This document shows, piece after piece, positions 7,638 to 15,223 of a DNA stretch of 64,000 bases (the stretch's first letter is position 1; the number at the start of each line of letters is the position of its first letter). The DNA lies in contig UBMP01000016.1 in assembly GCA_900466575.1 (NCBI GenBank), forward strand, positions 434,001 to 498,000. Direction: 5' to 3'. The notes below the pieces were generated by a model, which was given only the letters and a program-made list of their open reading frames with translations, did not search any database and was not told the DNA's origin. The position numbers and the translations under genes were made by a program. Source of the DNA: Hyphomicrobiales bacterium (GTDB taxonomy: Bacteria > Pseudomonadota > Alphaproteobacteria > Rhizobiales > Rhizobiaceae).

Positions 7638-7883
7638 ATGGTAAACGTAACGGGACACATTAAGCCGATGACACTGGCCAACATGATTCACGCCGCCCCG
7701 TCCCCCAATGGGATTGCATACTCCATGACTCTCCAAAACATTCGCGACTGCATTGCGATGGGGGATGAATGGTTTGTCGAAACCGTTTCCGAAGGATGGC
7801 GCGTATTCACCAATACGGGGTTTTCAGCCCGCGTCTTTGATGGGTCGTTTCTGACCTTTGACGGGCGTGCACTTTGCGCATAA
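7638..7883 (+). CDS. Hypothetical phage protein, 81 aa
   Basis: The ATG follows an AAGGAG site and the promoter at 7581-7609. The protein (MVNVTGHIKPMTLANMIHAA at the start, then MTLQNIRDCIAMGDEWFVET and RVFTNTGFSARVFDGS) looks globular. No family is recognised. It is the first gene of a rightward group inside an otherwise leftward region, so it may be an accessory (moron-type) gene. Confidence 0.65.
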   Translation: MVNVTGHIKPMTLANMIHAAPSPNGIAYSMTLQNIRDCIAMGDEWFVETVSEGWRVFTNTGFSARVFDGSFLTFDGRALCA

Positions 7884-7918
7884 TCACCACCAACCACCAC
7901 AATAGAGGAGCCTACACC

Positions 7919-7969
7919 ATGAGAAGATTGCTAACCGCCGCGCTTGCGGCAAGCGTGATGGCGCGCTGA
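7919..7969 (+). CDS. Possible 16-aa leader peptide
   Basis: A good leader (CACCACAATAGAGGAG) and ATG are followed by only 16 codons, MRRLLTAALAASVMAR, which resemble the start of a signal peptide. The stop overlaps the region of the next gene's ribosome site, so translating it could couple to the 108-aa gene. It may be a true leader or the remnant of a truncated exported protein. Confidence 0.35.
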   Translation: MRRLLTAALAASVMAR

Positions 7970-7980
7970 AGGAGGCGGAT

Positions 7981-8307
7981 ATGGGAAACGTGAAGCATAC
8001 GCCGGGGCCATGGGAATATGTGCCCAGCAATGAGCACCACGGGCCGTATGTGGCCAATGGGTGGGGCGCCGGGGATATTTGCGATTGCTATACGATGACG
8101 CTGCCAAATCAGCCGTCAACGGCCAGCGGAGGGCCTTCTCGGCCCATACATTTCCAGCATGGAGAAGCCGAGGCAAACGCCCGTCTTATCGCCTCCGCGC
8201 CGGATTTGTTGGAGGCGCTAAGGATGGCGAAGGTATGGCTTGATTTCGATGGGCGATTTGACATGCAGGGCATTAATGCCGCCATCGCCAAAGCCGAAGG
8301 CAACTAA
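7981..8307 (+). CDS. Conserved phage accessory protein (PGPWEY type), 108 aa
   Basis: An AGGAGG site lies five bases upstream. The protein starts MGNVKHTPGPWEYVPSNEHH, and its second half contains the pattern ANARLIASAPDLLEALRMA. These two blocks together mark a widespread but uncharacterised family found in many phages and prophages. Residues between them (GGPSRPIHFQHGEA) vary. No enzymatic motif is visible. It is followed after two bases by the 153-aa gene, so both are cotranscribed. Confidence 0.75.
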   Translation: MGNVKHTPGPWEYVPSNEHHGPYVANGWGAGDICDCYTMTLPNQPSTASGGPSRPIHFQHGEAEANARLIASAPDLLEALRMAKVWLDFDGRFDMQGINAAIAKAEGN

Positions 8308-8309
8308 CC

Positions 8310-8771
8310 ATGGGATACACATTCACCATCGGAAACGCCAAGCCACGTCACGGCAAAGATGACTTCCCATACCTTGATGCGGGTTGGGAAGTTAAATTCA
8401 TGACGCACCCAGATGCGCCAGAGTTTCCAAACGACGAAATGACTGGAAAGGGGAACTCGCGAAGCCCTGCATATTCCGTATGGTCTGATTTCTGTCAGCA
8501 AACAAGAATATATTCCATCTTCTACGACGATGATGGAAGGATTCACGGAGGGCATCCCGGATGCTACGGAATCACAAATGAAATGCTTGATGCCGTCTCA
8601 AGCGCATTAGCCACGTACAAACTAAGCGCGAAACTTCCACCTGGATTTGAGGGATTCGATTATAACGGGCCGCCGCGTTACGACTACCATCTAGCAAGGC
8701 TTATATGGCTTGAATGGTGGATGCGGTGGGCAGTAGAAAATTGCGAGACCCCGGCAATCGAAAACGGATAA
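8310..8771 (+). CDS. Hypothetical phage protein, 153 aa
   Basis: It starts two bases after the previous stop. The protein (MGYTFTIGNAKPRHGKDDFP at the start) is aromatic- and acidic-rich, with YSIFYDDDGRIHGGHPGCYG in the middle and a C-terminal tryptophan-rich helix (LIWLEWWMRWAVEN). No family with known function is recognised. A strong terminator follows directly, closing the rightward unit that began at 7581. Confidence 0.65.
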   Translation: MGYTFTIGNAKPRHGKDDFPYLDAGWEVKFMTHPDAPEFPNDEMTGKGNSRSPAYSVWSDFCQQTRIYSIFYDDDGRIHGGHPGCYGITNEMLDAVSSALATYKLSAKLPPGFEGFDYNGPPRYDYHLARLIWLEWWMRWAVENCETPAIENG

Positions 8772-8778
8772 CAACAAA

Positions 8779-8808
8779 AAAAGCCGCTAGCGGGTGCTGG
8801 CGGCTTTT
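8779..8808 (+). terminator. Rho-independent terminator (works in both directions)
   Basis: AAAAGCCGCTAGC, a GGGT loop and GCTGGCGGCTTTT form a 13-base stem with A and T flanks, eight bases after the 153-aa gene. The leftward VRR-NUC gene ends 66 bases beyond, so it may serve both. Confidence 0.85.
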
Positions 8809-8874
8809 ACAATGTCTAGGCCATGCTATGTAGAATATACGCTTCATTGCCGCGCTATATGGCGCGTATACGCT

Positions 8875-9327
8875 TCATGCGGCCTTCACACCCAACGCCC
8901 CACGCACAGCCAAACACGCCGCCTCCGCGGCCTGCTGGCACGTATCGGCGCGTATGACGACAACCTCATGCCCTAGCGCGCCTAGCGCCGCGTGGCGGGC
9001 TTTCTGTTCCGGCGACAGGCGCCCATTGCCCGCCTTGTTCTCGATAAGCAGCAGCCGGCCATCTTCAATGTATATGCGCAAGTCCGGTTCCCCCTGAACC
9101 AGGCCAGTCGCCTTTGCTATGACACGCTCTTTCTTGCCGCGCCGTCCCGCCGCCATGTCGCCGGCAAAGAGGAATCGCTTGCCGTATTCCGGCATGGCCC
9201 GCAAAGCTGCACATTGCGCGGCCTGTAGCTCCCATTCCAGCGGCGGGGCGGGCTTGACTGTTGTGCGACCGGCGGCGTTGGTTGTAATGGTGACGCGGGC
9301 GCCTTTTATCCTTGTCGTCTGCCTCAT
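8875..9327 (-). CDS. VRR-NUC domain nuclease
   Basis: This is a 150-residue protein whose C-terminal half is a compact VRR-NUC (PD-(D/E)XK-type) nuclease. The key string is GEPDLRIYIEDGRLLLIENK, with the catalytic D and the ExK core, followed by GNGRLSPEQKARHAALGALG and a final strand EVVVIRA. Such small phage proteins resolve or trim DNA junctions and are linked to replication and packaging. The N-terminal 40 residues form a basic lead. Its start lies on the -35 region of the divergent lipoprotein promoter, so the two genes are probably expressed in an exclusive or linked manner. Confidence 0.88.
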   Translation of the reverse strand: MRQTTRIKGARVTITTNAAGRTTVKPAPPLEWELQAAQCAALRAMPEYGKRFLFAGDMAAGRRGKKERVIAKATGLVQGEPDLRIYIEDGRLLLIENKAGNGRLSPEQKARHAALGALGHEVVVIRADTCQQAAEAACLAVRGALGVKAA

Positions 9328-9354
9328 TGACTGCTCCTTGTTATGCGCTATAAA
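9327..9354 (+). promoter_or_regulatory. Promoter TTGACT-N16-TATAAA giving a leaderless transcript
   Basis: The -10 box ends eight bases before the ATG at 9363, so transcription should begin at or within two bases of the start codon. No ribosome site is present, which fits leaderless translation of the lipoprotein gene. Confidence 0.6.
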
Positions 9355-9362
9355 TACACGCT

Positions 9363-9749
9363 ATGCGCAAGTTACTCTTCCTACTAGCCCTTACTGGCTG
9401 CCAATCCGCCCCCATAGACACCGGCACCAACGTTGGCGAACTACGGCCCGAACCGTGGTTTACGAACGTCGTGCATTCGTCCATAGCGCAGCGCTTGCGC
9501 GATCCGTACAGCGCGCATTTCGGGCCTTACCGTGCCATGGCGAAAATCCGAGACGGCAATAAGGAAATTGTTGTCTGCGGATTCGTCAACGCCAAAAATG
9601 GCTTTGGCGGCTATACCGGAATGGAGCCGTATATTGGCGTCTATCGGCAGGCTACTTCCGCCTTCAATTTAGTGATGATGGGCGATGCGCCCGACACGGC
9701 GGCGGCGGTTTTGGGGTCGTGTCGGGCTAGCGGGATTGCTATATCGTAG
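9363..9749 (+). CDS. Prophage lipoprotein, 128 aa
   Basis: The N-terminus MRKLLFLLALTGCQS is a short lipoprotein signal with lipobox LTGC; Cys13 would be lipidated and the protein anchored in the envelope. The mature part contains RDPYSAHFGPYRAMA and CGFVNAKNGFGGYTGMEPYI, a pattern I know from uncharacterised proteobacterial proteins, with a second cysteine pair that could form a disulfide. It is transcribed from its own promoter against the surrounding genes, as expected of a gene expressed in the lysogen. A role in superinfection exclusion or host fitness is inference. Confidence 0.72.
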   Translation: MRKLLFLLALTGCQSAPIDTGTNVGELRPEPWFTNVVHSSIAQRLRDPYSAHFGPYRAMAKIRDGNKEIVVCGFVNAKNGFGGYTGMEPYIGVYRQATSAFNLVMMGDAPDTAAAVLGSCRASGIAIS

Positions 9750-9764
9750 TAGGCGGCCGGCCAA

Positions 9765-11966
9765 CTAAACCACCTCCACATAATAAGCCACCCTGTCAGG
9801 ATGGCGGATATCAAGCCCGCGCTTTTCGACCTTGCGCAGCATGCCGGTTTCAATCCAGCCGTCTATCAGGCGCTCCACCTTGCGGTGTTCTCCGCTCTTT
9901 TTCTGTCCGCCTGGTAGCTCTATGCCCATGATATCCGCCACGGCATAGCCGGCCCATTCGGCGCTTTGGTAATTGTAGGCAAACGTACCGTTGGCGATGC
10001 GCGTCCGAACAAGCGTAGCCTTGTCCACCGGCACGCTTTCGGCCATGGTCGCCTTGTCTGGCCAAGTCCAAGCCGTTGCAACCGGCGCGTGGTCCTGCGG
10101 CTTTGTCAGGCCGCGCCCGTTGCCTAGCGGGACGCTAACCAAGTGCCGCCAATCCATGCTTGATGACAACGGCGTCAGGTTGGACTTGCCGTAGGTAACA
10201 CCGAAGTACCCGAAGCGGTCGTTGCCATCTATGCCGGCCTCCTTGGCCTGCTCCGGCGACATGCGGTTAAGCACCCGCACGGAACGGGCAGCACCGATAA
10301 GCGACACCGCGCCGCGGGCGTCTTCAACCGTGGCCTCGCGGTCAGCAACCTTGCGCAGGTGGTGCACGATATCGATGGCGCAATTCGTCTCGTCCGCGAT
10401 ATGCGCCCAAAGCTTTGCAACCTTGTCGATTGCGCCGTTGTCGTTTTCATTGACGCTATGCGTGGACACGAACGGATCCACAATCATAACATCGATGCCG
10501 TTGCGCTTGATCTGGTCCACGACGGCGGTAATCACAGGCTCCTGGTATTTCAGGCCGGATTTCTTGTCTTCCACCGCAACGCAAAGTTCCTGCTCGCGGC
10601 CCGTGTCGAGAAACAAATAGCCCTCGATATCGGCCGGCGTCAGGTTGTAGTGAATGCACCCGGCCATGATGCGGCGCTCTAGCTCGTCGCGTGGATCTTC
10701 CGCATTGAATATCCAGCAGCGTGTACGTTGCGGCGGTTTCGTGCCTAGCAGGTCGCGGCCGCTTGCCATCGCCAGCGCCTCCGCAACCGTCAGGTTTGTC
10801 TTGCCGATGCCACCGGGCGCAACCGTGACGGAAACGTATTTGCGGATTAGGTGTGTGCCGTATGCAAACTCACGGCGCGGAATGGTTGCGGGGTCGATCC
10901 AGCGGAAAGCGGTTGCGACAATGGGGCCTTCGGGTTCTGCCGTTGGTGCAGCTGGTGCAGGCGCGCCGTCCCGTTCGGGAATATCGGCGGTTTCCGGTAC
11001 GGTTTCTTCCCGTTCGGGCGGCTGGCTGTCATGCTTCGCCAGCCCGTTCGCGATCATGCGCTTGATATCCACCAGCCGCGTGTTGTCTTGTACGACGGTA
11101 GGCTCCGGCACGCTACGCGGTTGCGCGGCGCCGGCATCAAGCCCGCGGCGGATCGTGCCGCACGACTTGGCAAAGTTCCCCCAATCCGCCGCAATGTGCT
11201 GTAGCTCGCGCTCCGCGTCTGAACGCGACAGCTGCCCCGCCCCGACGAGCGTTCCCAGCGCAAACGCACTGTCGTTCAAGGCATTGTTGCGCGCGCCCTG
11301 CGGTGCGCTGGCAAGCTTGGACAATTCCGCCGCCATGGCCGCTTCCACGTAAGGCGCATTGCCGTATTTCGTCGGAACGTAGTCACTTGCCGGTGACTTT
11401 TTTGGCAGCAGCAAGTCCAGCAGCCAATCCGGTGCATCGGCTATCGGCGGCACGTTATCGTTTGCCGGCGTCCAGCGATAGGCGCGGCCGCCCGACATGA
11501 CACTTCCGGCGGCAAGCACATAGCCACCCTCCGAACGCACATCTACGCCCGCGCCTAGCGCGCCGCGGTTGCGGGTGCCGACGACATATTTGAAATAGAC
11601 GTGCAGGCCACCATTCGGTGACGTGACGCGCGCCGTTTCTGGAAGTGGCCCGTGCTCCGCCTCCATTTCGGCAAGCCAATCGAAGCCGTTTGCGCCGCCT
11701 GGTTTGGCGTCAATGTCCAGCACAAACGCACCGATGGGCGAGCCGGTCGGGATACCTACGGCGGCGTCCGGATTGTCACGCCACCAACGCTCCACGATCC
11801 GCTTGTAGCGTGTCGCGCCGCGAAAACCGTTCGGCGTCAGCGGTGTTTTTTCGCCAAGCGTGGTGATTTCGCCCGTCACGGGGTCCGCAATGTCGGTTGC
11901 GCTGCTGCGGCATGGGAAAACGGGCCAGCCGTGGTCTACGTAGGATAGGGCTAGTTCAAGTGACAT
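9765..11966 (-). CDS. Primase-polymerase / RepA-type helicase fusion
   Basis: The first 200 residues form a bifunctional primase-polymerase domain: GWPVFPC near the start, the metal-binding DID in AFVLDIDAKPGG, and SPNGGLHVYFKY. After a long variable linker rich in E and P comes a KaiC/RepA-like AAA ATPase with Walker A APGGIGKTN and Walker B DVMIVDPFVSTHS. The C-terminus resembles a winged-helix end. Such proteins prime and unwind DNA at the phage origin. I chose the ATG of MSLELALSYV (733 aa); a TTG six codons upstream is also open. No strong ribosome site is seen. Its 5' end faces the rightward promoter at 11978. Confidence 0.9.
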   Translation of the reverse strand: MSLELALSYVDHGWPVFPCRSSATDIADPVTGEITTLGEKTPLTPNGFRGATRYKRIVERWWRDNPDAAVGIPTGSPIGAFVLDIDAKPGGANGFDWLAEMEAEHGPLPETARVTSPNGGLHVYFKYVVGTRNRGALGAGVDVRSEGGYVLAAGSVMSGGRAYRWTPANDNVPPIADAPDWLLDLLLPKKSPASDYVPTKYGNAPYVEAAMAAELSKLASAPQGARNNALNDSAFALGTLVGAGQLSRSDAERELQHIAADWGNFAKSCGTIRRGLDAGAAQPRSVPEPTVVQDNTRLVDIKRMIANGLAKHDSQPPEREETVPETADIPERDGAPAPAAPTAEPEGPIVATAFRWIDPATIPRREFAYGTHLIRKYVSVTVAPGGIGKTNLTVAEALAMASGRDLLGTKPPQRTRCWIFNAEDPRDELERRIMAGCIHYNLTPADIEGYLFLDTGREQELCVAVEDKKSGLKYQEPVITAVVDQIKRNGIDVMIVDPFVSTHSVNENDNGAIDKVAKLWAHIADETNCAIDIVHHLRKVADREATVEDARGAVSLIGAARSVRVLNRMSPEQAKEAGIDGNDRFGYFGVTYGKSNLTPLSSSMDWRHLVSVPLGNGRGLTKPQDHAPVATAWTWPDKATMAESVPVDKATLVRTRIANGTFAYNYQSAEWAGYAVADIMGIELPGGQKKSGEHRKVERLIDGWIETGMLRKVEKRGLDIRHPDRVAYYVEVV

Positions 11967-11977
11967 GCAAAACCCGC

Positions 11978-12005
11978 TTGACAATTGTGGTTAAGGTGGT
12001 AATGT
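11978..12005 (+). promoter_or_regulatory. Phage promoter, TTGACA-N16-TAATGT
   Basis: The spacer carries two GTGG(T) units ten bases apart, as in the other promoters of this family. It drives the two small rightward genes at 12032-12466 and overlaps the start region of the divergent primase gene. Confidence 0.72.
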
Positions 12006-12031
12006 GGGGCAACAACGAAGGAGATTTAGAC

Positions 12032-12244
12032 ATGAACATCGAAGCCATCATCGCCCGCAAGAAAGAAGAACGCCGCGCCAAGGGCCTTCATGTTCGTGTA
12101 ACGTTTGACGGCCGCGAGCCCTTCAACCACTACGCCAAGAATGTTGCCGAACGCGACGACTATATGGCGCGAGTCACGGCTGCAATCGGCAAGCCGGACG
12201 TGCTTGGGCACGTCGTTCGTTCGGTTGAAGTCGTGGAGGCTTGA
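12032..12244 (+). CDS. Hypothetical phage protein, 70 aa
   Basis: A GAAGGAG site lies nine bases before the ATG, and a phage promoter lies 27 bases upstream of that. The protein starts MNIEAIIARKKEERRAKGLH, is basic, and ends in a beta-alpha-beta-like stretch (VLGHVVRSVEVVEA). No family is recognised. It overlaps the upstream frame of the next gene and is clearly its partner. Confidence 0.68.
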   Translation: MNIEAIIARKKEERRAKGLHVRVTFDGREPFNHYAKNVAERDDYMARVTAAIGKPDVLGHVVRSVEVVEA

Positions 12245-12247
12245 GTG

Positions 12248-12466
12248 ATGTTCACCCTCACCGGCCCGCGCAAGGAACGCAGCAACGAAGATGCCAAGCG
12301 CGGCATTCCCATGACCGCGCCGGAAGTTCGCCACTATATTGACAGGCTTGAGGCAGAAAACCCGAATAAGTCGGCCCGCAAGCGCGTTGCCGAGCTGGCA
12401 ATAAAGCACGGAAATGTGACGCCTGAAGGCAAAGACGTTTACCGCGAATACTTGTCGCATTTCTGA
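12248..12466 (+). CDS. Hypothetical phage protein, 72 aa
   Basis: The ATG lies three bases after the previous stop, with GGAGG inside the end of that gene serving as its ribosome site. The protein (MFTLTGPRKERSNEDAKRGI at the start, then YIDRLEAENPNKSARKRVAE) is highly charged and helical. No family is recognised. Its stop is one base from the stop of the convergent methyltransferase gene. Confidence 0.65.
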   Translation: MFTLTGPRKERSNEDAKRGIPMTAPEVRHYIDRLEAENPNKSARKRVAELAIKHGNVTPEGKDVYREYLSHF

Positions 12467-12467
12467 T

Positions 12468-13874
12468 TCAAGCCGCAATACGATCCTCCCGCGCCGCTGG
12501 TTGTTCCGCAACCGGCGGCATCAACATTGCAATCCGCTTCCCAAGCCATGCGAATTTCGGAACAGCCCACGAGTTGCCTAGGGCTTTGTAGCGTGGCCCG
12601 TCAGGGCATTCGCTGGCAGGTTTGCCGCGCCACGGGATAGCGGTGTAGCCGTCAGGAAATCCCTGAAGGCGTTCGCATTCCATAGGTGTTAGTCGGCGGA
12701 CGGCACTCGTAAGCACATGCGGCTTATCCCCGCCGCCTTGTGATGCGCGTAGCGCCGTTGCAATGTCCCCGCCAAGTTCTGCCGTTGCGCCGCCTTCGCG
12801 GCCACGGATGGCGACGGTGTGGGCGGCCTGCAAAACATAGTCGCCGCCCTGATTTCCGCCAACCGGCCCTCCGGCCATTACTGGCTGCGCTAAATCGGTA
12901 ACGCGGGCCTTGTAGTCGCGGCCGCTATTCATTGGCATTATGCTGTATGCTTGCACAACAACAGGCGTCCCGCGCCCCGTACCGTCTTCGCTGGCGTCCG
13001 CGCCTTCAGCCTTAAGCGTATGCGCAACGTCGCCGTGGACGCCAACTGCAACCATAGTGGTGCTTTCGTAATCCTGCGACGAGCCTTCGCGCGTTGCGAC
13101 GCAACGCGCTATTTCGGGGGCATGAATCAACCCGCCATCTAGATCAAAGTCTGTTCCGAGTCCGCCACCGCCTTTAGTGCGCACGCTAATTGTTGGGGCA
13201 ACTCTTTCCCCCGTTTCTCTGCGCGCCGGAGGATTCCTTGGCAGGCTTTCCGGCTCAAATAAAACCGCTGCGGGATCGGCCCCGTTTCCAAAATCTGCGA
13301 CAACGAGCACACGGCGGCGTCGTTGGGCGACTCCAAAATATTCAGCGTTCTTGACACACCAGGCGGCGCGTCCTTTTGGCCCAGCGACCATACCGTGAGT
13401 TGGCCATTTTCCCCTTGAAGGCGGGTCGATGGCGGAATCCCACCCCACAAGTCCGGCCAAGAAGCATCCAAAGGCGTTGTCTTTTGTTGACAAAATCCCG
13501 ACGACATTTTCGTAGATGGCGTTCCGAAGTCCATTTCCCGCTGCAAGTTCATGTGCCAGCCTCACGAATGACAGGGTTAAGTTTCCACGGTCGTCGTCAA
13601 GCGATCCACGAAGACCCGCTATGCTGAAACTTTGGCATGGACATCCTCCGCAAAGAATGTCCACTCTTCCTAGTTTTGATGATTCAATTTTAGTGAAGTC
13701 ACCTAAATTCGGGACTTCTGGATAGTGGTGCGCGAGTACCGCTGAAGGAAATTTTTCAATCTCGCTAAAGGCTACCGCTCTCCAACCAAGAGGCCCAAAA
13801 GCAACTGACGCGGCCTCAATACCAGAGCAAACACTCAGAAAGCGCAAGCCATTGTTGTCGTTGTCTGCGTACAT
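12468..13874 (-). CDS. DNA (cytosine-5) methyltransferase
   Basis: This C5-cytosine methylase of 468 residues has the motifs in order. Motif I is FLSVCSGIEAASVAFG (SAM binding), motif IV GGCPCQSFS carries the catalytic Cys80, and motif VI is ENV at 122-124. Motif VIII is QRRRRVLVVADF, followed by a long variable target-recognition part from about 200 to 400. Motif IX is RRLTPMECERLQGFPDGY, and motif X is YKALGNSWAVP. No cognate restriction enzyme is adjacent, so it is probably an orphan phage methylase protecting phage DNA from host restriction. It starts inside the upstream HNH gene and has the CACAAGAGGAGAC leader. Confidence 0.95.
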   Translation of the reverse strand: MYADNDNNGLRFLSVCSGIEAASVAFGPLGWRAVAFSEIEKFPSAVLAHHYPEVPNLGDFTKIESSKLGRVDILCGGCPCQSFSIAGLRGSLDDDRGNLTLSFVRLAHELAAGNGLRNAIYENVVGILSTKDNAFGCFLAGLVGWDSAIDPPSRGKWPTHGMVAGPKGRAAWCVKNAEYFGVAQRRRRVLVVADFGNGADPAAVLFEPESLPRNPPARRETGERVAPTISVRTKGGGGLGTDFDLDGGLIHAPEIARCVATREGSSQDYESTTMVAVGVHGDVAHTLKAEGADASEDGTGRGTPVVVQAYSIMPMNSGRDYKARVTDLAQPVMAGGPVGGNQGGDYVLQAAHTVAIRGREGGATAELGGDIATALRASQGGGDKPHVLTSAVRRLTPMECERLQGFPDGYTAIPWRGKPASECPDGPRYKALGNSWAVPKFAWLGKRIAMLMPPVAEQPAAREDRIAA

Positions 13875-14467
13875 TTTGTCTCCTCTTGTGGCGGTCGGTT
13901 GTCGTTGGTAGCGCTGCTTGCCCAGTTTCTTGAGTGCTCAACACGGTGACAATTAGGGCAAAGTACAATACCGTTTTCTATCGTGTTTAGTCCTCCGTCT
14001 GATTTTGCTATCCTGTGGTGCACATCGCACCTAGCCATGTCCCATCCGCATTTTTCGCATTTATTACCGCGAATTCTTAGTACTGCCGTACCCCACGCCT
14101 TGTTATTTGCGTAGACTTCTCCATCTTTCTTAGTGGCGTAGGTTGCGCCCTTATTCCATGGTCCCGTTGCAGCCAAGTGCTGCTTGCTCCTCTCCTTGAG
14201 ATAGCATCCGCACGACTGAACGCCCTTGCCTTCGCGAAGACCAGATGACTTTCGGTCAACTTCATTTCCGCAATCACATACGCATCGCCAAAGAAGGCTA
14301 CCATTTTTGTGCTTGCCAACAACTTCAATTGCGACCAGCCGACCGAACCGTTGTCCGGTGATCTCCCTTGTTGGAGCCCTAACTCTCATCCCGTCCGGTA
14401 GCTTGACCTTGCTAGCCTGGAACGGCTTTCCCTTCCGGCCATCCTCTTGGTCGATATCCTTCGTCAT
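13835..14467 (-). CDS. HNH endonuclease with N-terminal AP2-like zinc domain
   Basis: This is a 210-residue protein. Residues 38-90 (GQRFGRLVAIEVVGKHKN, CVCDCGNEV, SCGCYLKE) form the small cysteine-rich DNA-binding unit often fused to phage HNH enzymes. The second half is an HNH nuclease: CEKCGWDMARCDVHHRIAKS, then N..N and CPNCHRVEH, with two CxxC zinc pairs. A final ANDN-like peptide (TNDN) and a polar tail follow. It could be a homing or packaging-linked endonuclease. It overlaps the methyltransferase by 40 bases and the XRE gene by 56, an unusually crowded trio. Confidence 0.88.
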   Translation of the reverse strand: MTKDIDQEDGRKGKPFQASKVKLPDGMRVRAPTREITGQRFGRLVAIEVVGKHKNGSLLWRCVCDCGNEVDRKSSGLREGKGVQSCGCYLKERSKQHLAATGPWNKGATYATKKDGEVYANNKAWGTAVLRIRGNKCEKCGWDMARCDVHHRIAKSDGGLNTIENGIVLCPNCHRVEHSRNWASSATNDNRPPQEETKCTQTTTTMACAF

Positions 14468-14630
14468 AAGCCCTCATCAACAGCGCCACATGCCGCGGCA
14501 CAGGTTTTGGGTTGGTGTTGCGCTCTATCTGAGAAACCTGCATCGGATGCGGGTACTCAAGAACGCGGGCTAACTCCGCTTGCGTCAATCCTATGCGCAA
14601 GCGGATGGACCTGAATTCTTCATTGTCCAT
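14412..14630 (-). CDS. Small XRE-family HTH regulator (Cro-like)
   Basis: The 72-residue protein is nearly all HTH: FRSIRLRIGLTQAELARVLE, then QVSQIERNTNPKPVPRHVAL. It ends RPRGWPEGKAVPG. Its promoter carries an inverted repeat TATAAG...CTTATA between -35 and -10, the position expected for autorepression. It is the first gene of the unit leading to the HNH protein and the methyltransferase, so it may control their expression. Confidence 0.85.
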   Translation of the reverse strand: MDNEEFRSIRLRIGLTQAELARVLEYPHPMQVSQIERNTNPKPVPRHVALLMRAYDEGYRPRGWPEGKAVPG

Positions 14631-14633
14631 ATA

Positions 14634-14691
14634 TCACCTATATAAGTACGAGTGCTTATACGGTCAATGCATATTTTGCTGCATTTGTCAA
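14634..14691 (-). promoter_or_regulatory. Promoter and operator of the XRE gene
   Basis: TTGACC (14662-14667) and TATATA (14639-14644) are 17 bases apart on the minus strand. TATAAG and CTTATA arms (14641-14660) fill the spacer and the -10 box as a likely operator. A second TTGACA on the same strand (14686-14691) lacks a proper -10 and may be a regulator site only. TCACCTATA at 14634 recurs in the palindrome at 4570. Confidence 0.6.
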
Positions 14692-14693
14692 CA

Positions 14694-15080
14694 TCAAAAC
14701 GGCACACTCTCTTTCAGCGCTTTGCGAATCCCGCGAATACAGCCCTCCCATGCGTTTTTCACGAGCATGCGTTGCATTAGGTCATCGTAATATTGCAAGT
14801 CGGTAACGCCGTGTGTCGCAATGTATTCCCCCACTGCATCAACGCCCTCGTCAAGCGCCTGAAGCTCAAACAGCGACAGGCGGTTCATAAGCGACAAGTC
14901 CTTGACGGCTTGAATGCACCCTTGGCAGAGGTAGCCCGGATCCGTGTCCTTGCGGTCTTTGAAGCCGACGCCTATTCCCATGGCGATGCGTCCGCAGCAC
15001 CGGCAAACGGTCGGCGTTCCGTGTTCGTCTTGCGTGGGGGTAATAGGGAGGATGGGCTTTCCGGTTGGCAGTTGGGCCAT
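14694..15080 (-). CDS. Zinc-ribbon phage protein, unknown function
   Basis: The 128-residue protein has two cysteine pairs, VCRCCGRIAMGIG and GYLCQGCIQ, which form a probable zinc ribbon near residues 25-60. A helical part follows (FELQALDEGVDAVGEYIATH). The size and pattern recall uncharacterised rhizobial phage proteins, but I cannot assign a function. The ribosome site is GTGAGG inside the end of the 43-aa gene. It is the last gene of the leftward unit starting at 16376. Confidence 0.7.
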   Translation of the reverse strand: MAQLPTGKPILPITPTQDEHGTPTVCRCCGRIAMGIGVGFKDRKDTDPGYLCQGCIQAVKDLSLMNRLSLFELQALDEGVDAVGEYIATHGVTDLQYYDDLMQRMLVKNAWEGCIRGIRKALKESVPF

Positions 15081-15091
15081 TCAATAATACC

Positions 15092-15223
15092 TCACCAATT
15101 CGGCTCTCCGGCTTCATCTTCAACCGGCGCGTAATGTCTGTTTCCGTTTCCGTCGTCCCAAAGCGCATGCAGGACACCGGAAATGCGTTCGTATCGGACT
15201 ATGTGGCGGCCTGGGTGGGTCAT
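15092..15223 (-). CDS. Small phage protein, 43 aa
   Basis: The ATG overlaps the stop of the Gp157-like gene (ATGA), with a GGTGAGGG ribosome site. The protein starts MTHPGRHIVRYERISGVLHA and ends VEDEAGEPNW. It is too short to classify. The coupling to both neighbours and the proper spacing argue that it is real. Confidence 0.6.
   Translation of the reverse strand: MTHPGRHIVRYERISGVLHALWDDGNGNRHYAPVEDEAGEPNW

Noticed and set aside
14686-14691. Second TTGACA before the XRE gene as a separate promoter
   Set aside because: No acceptable -10 at 15-19 bases; more likely a regulator site.
14866-15177. 103-codon minus frame across the 43-aa and zinc-ribbon genes
   Set aside because: Out of frame with both coupled genes and without a ribosome site.
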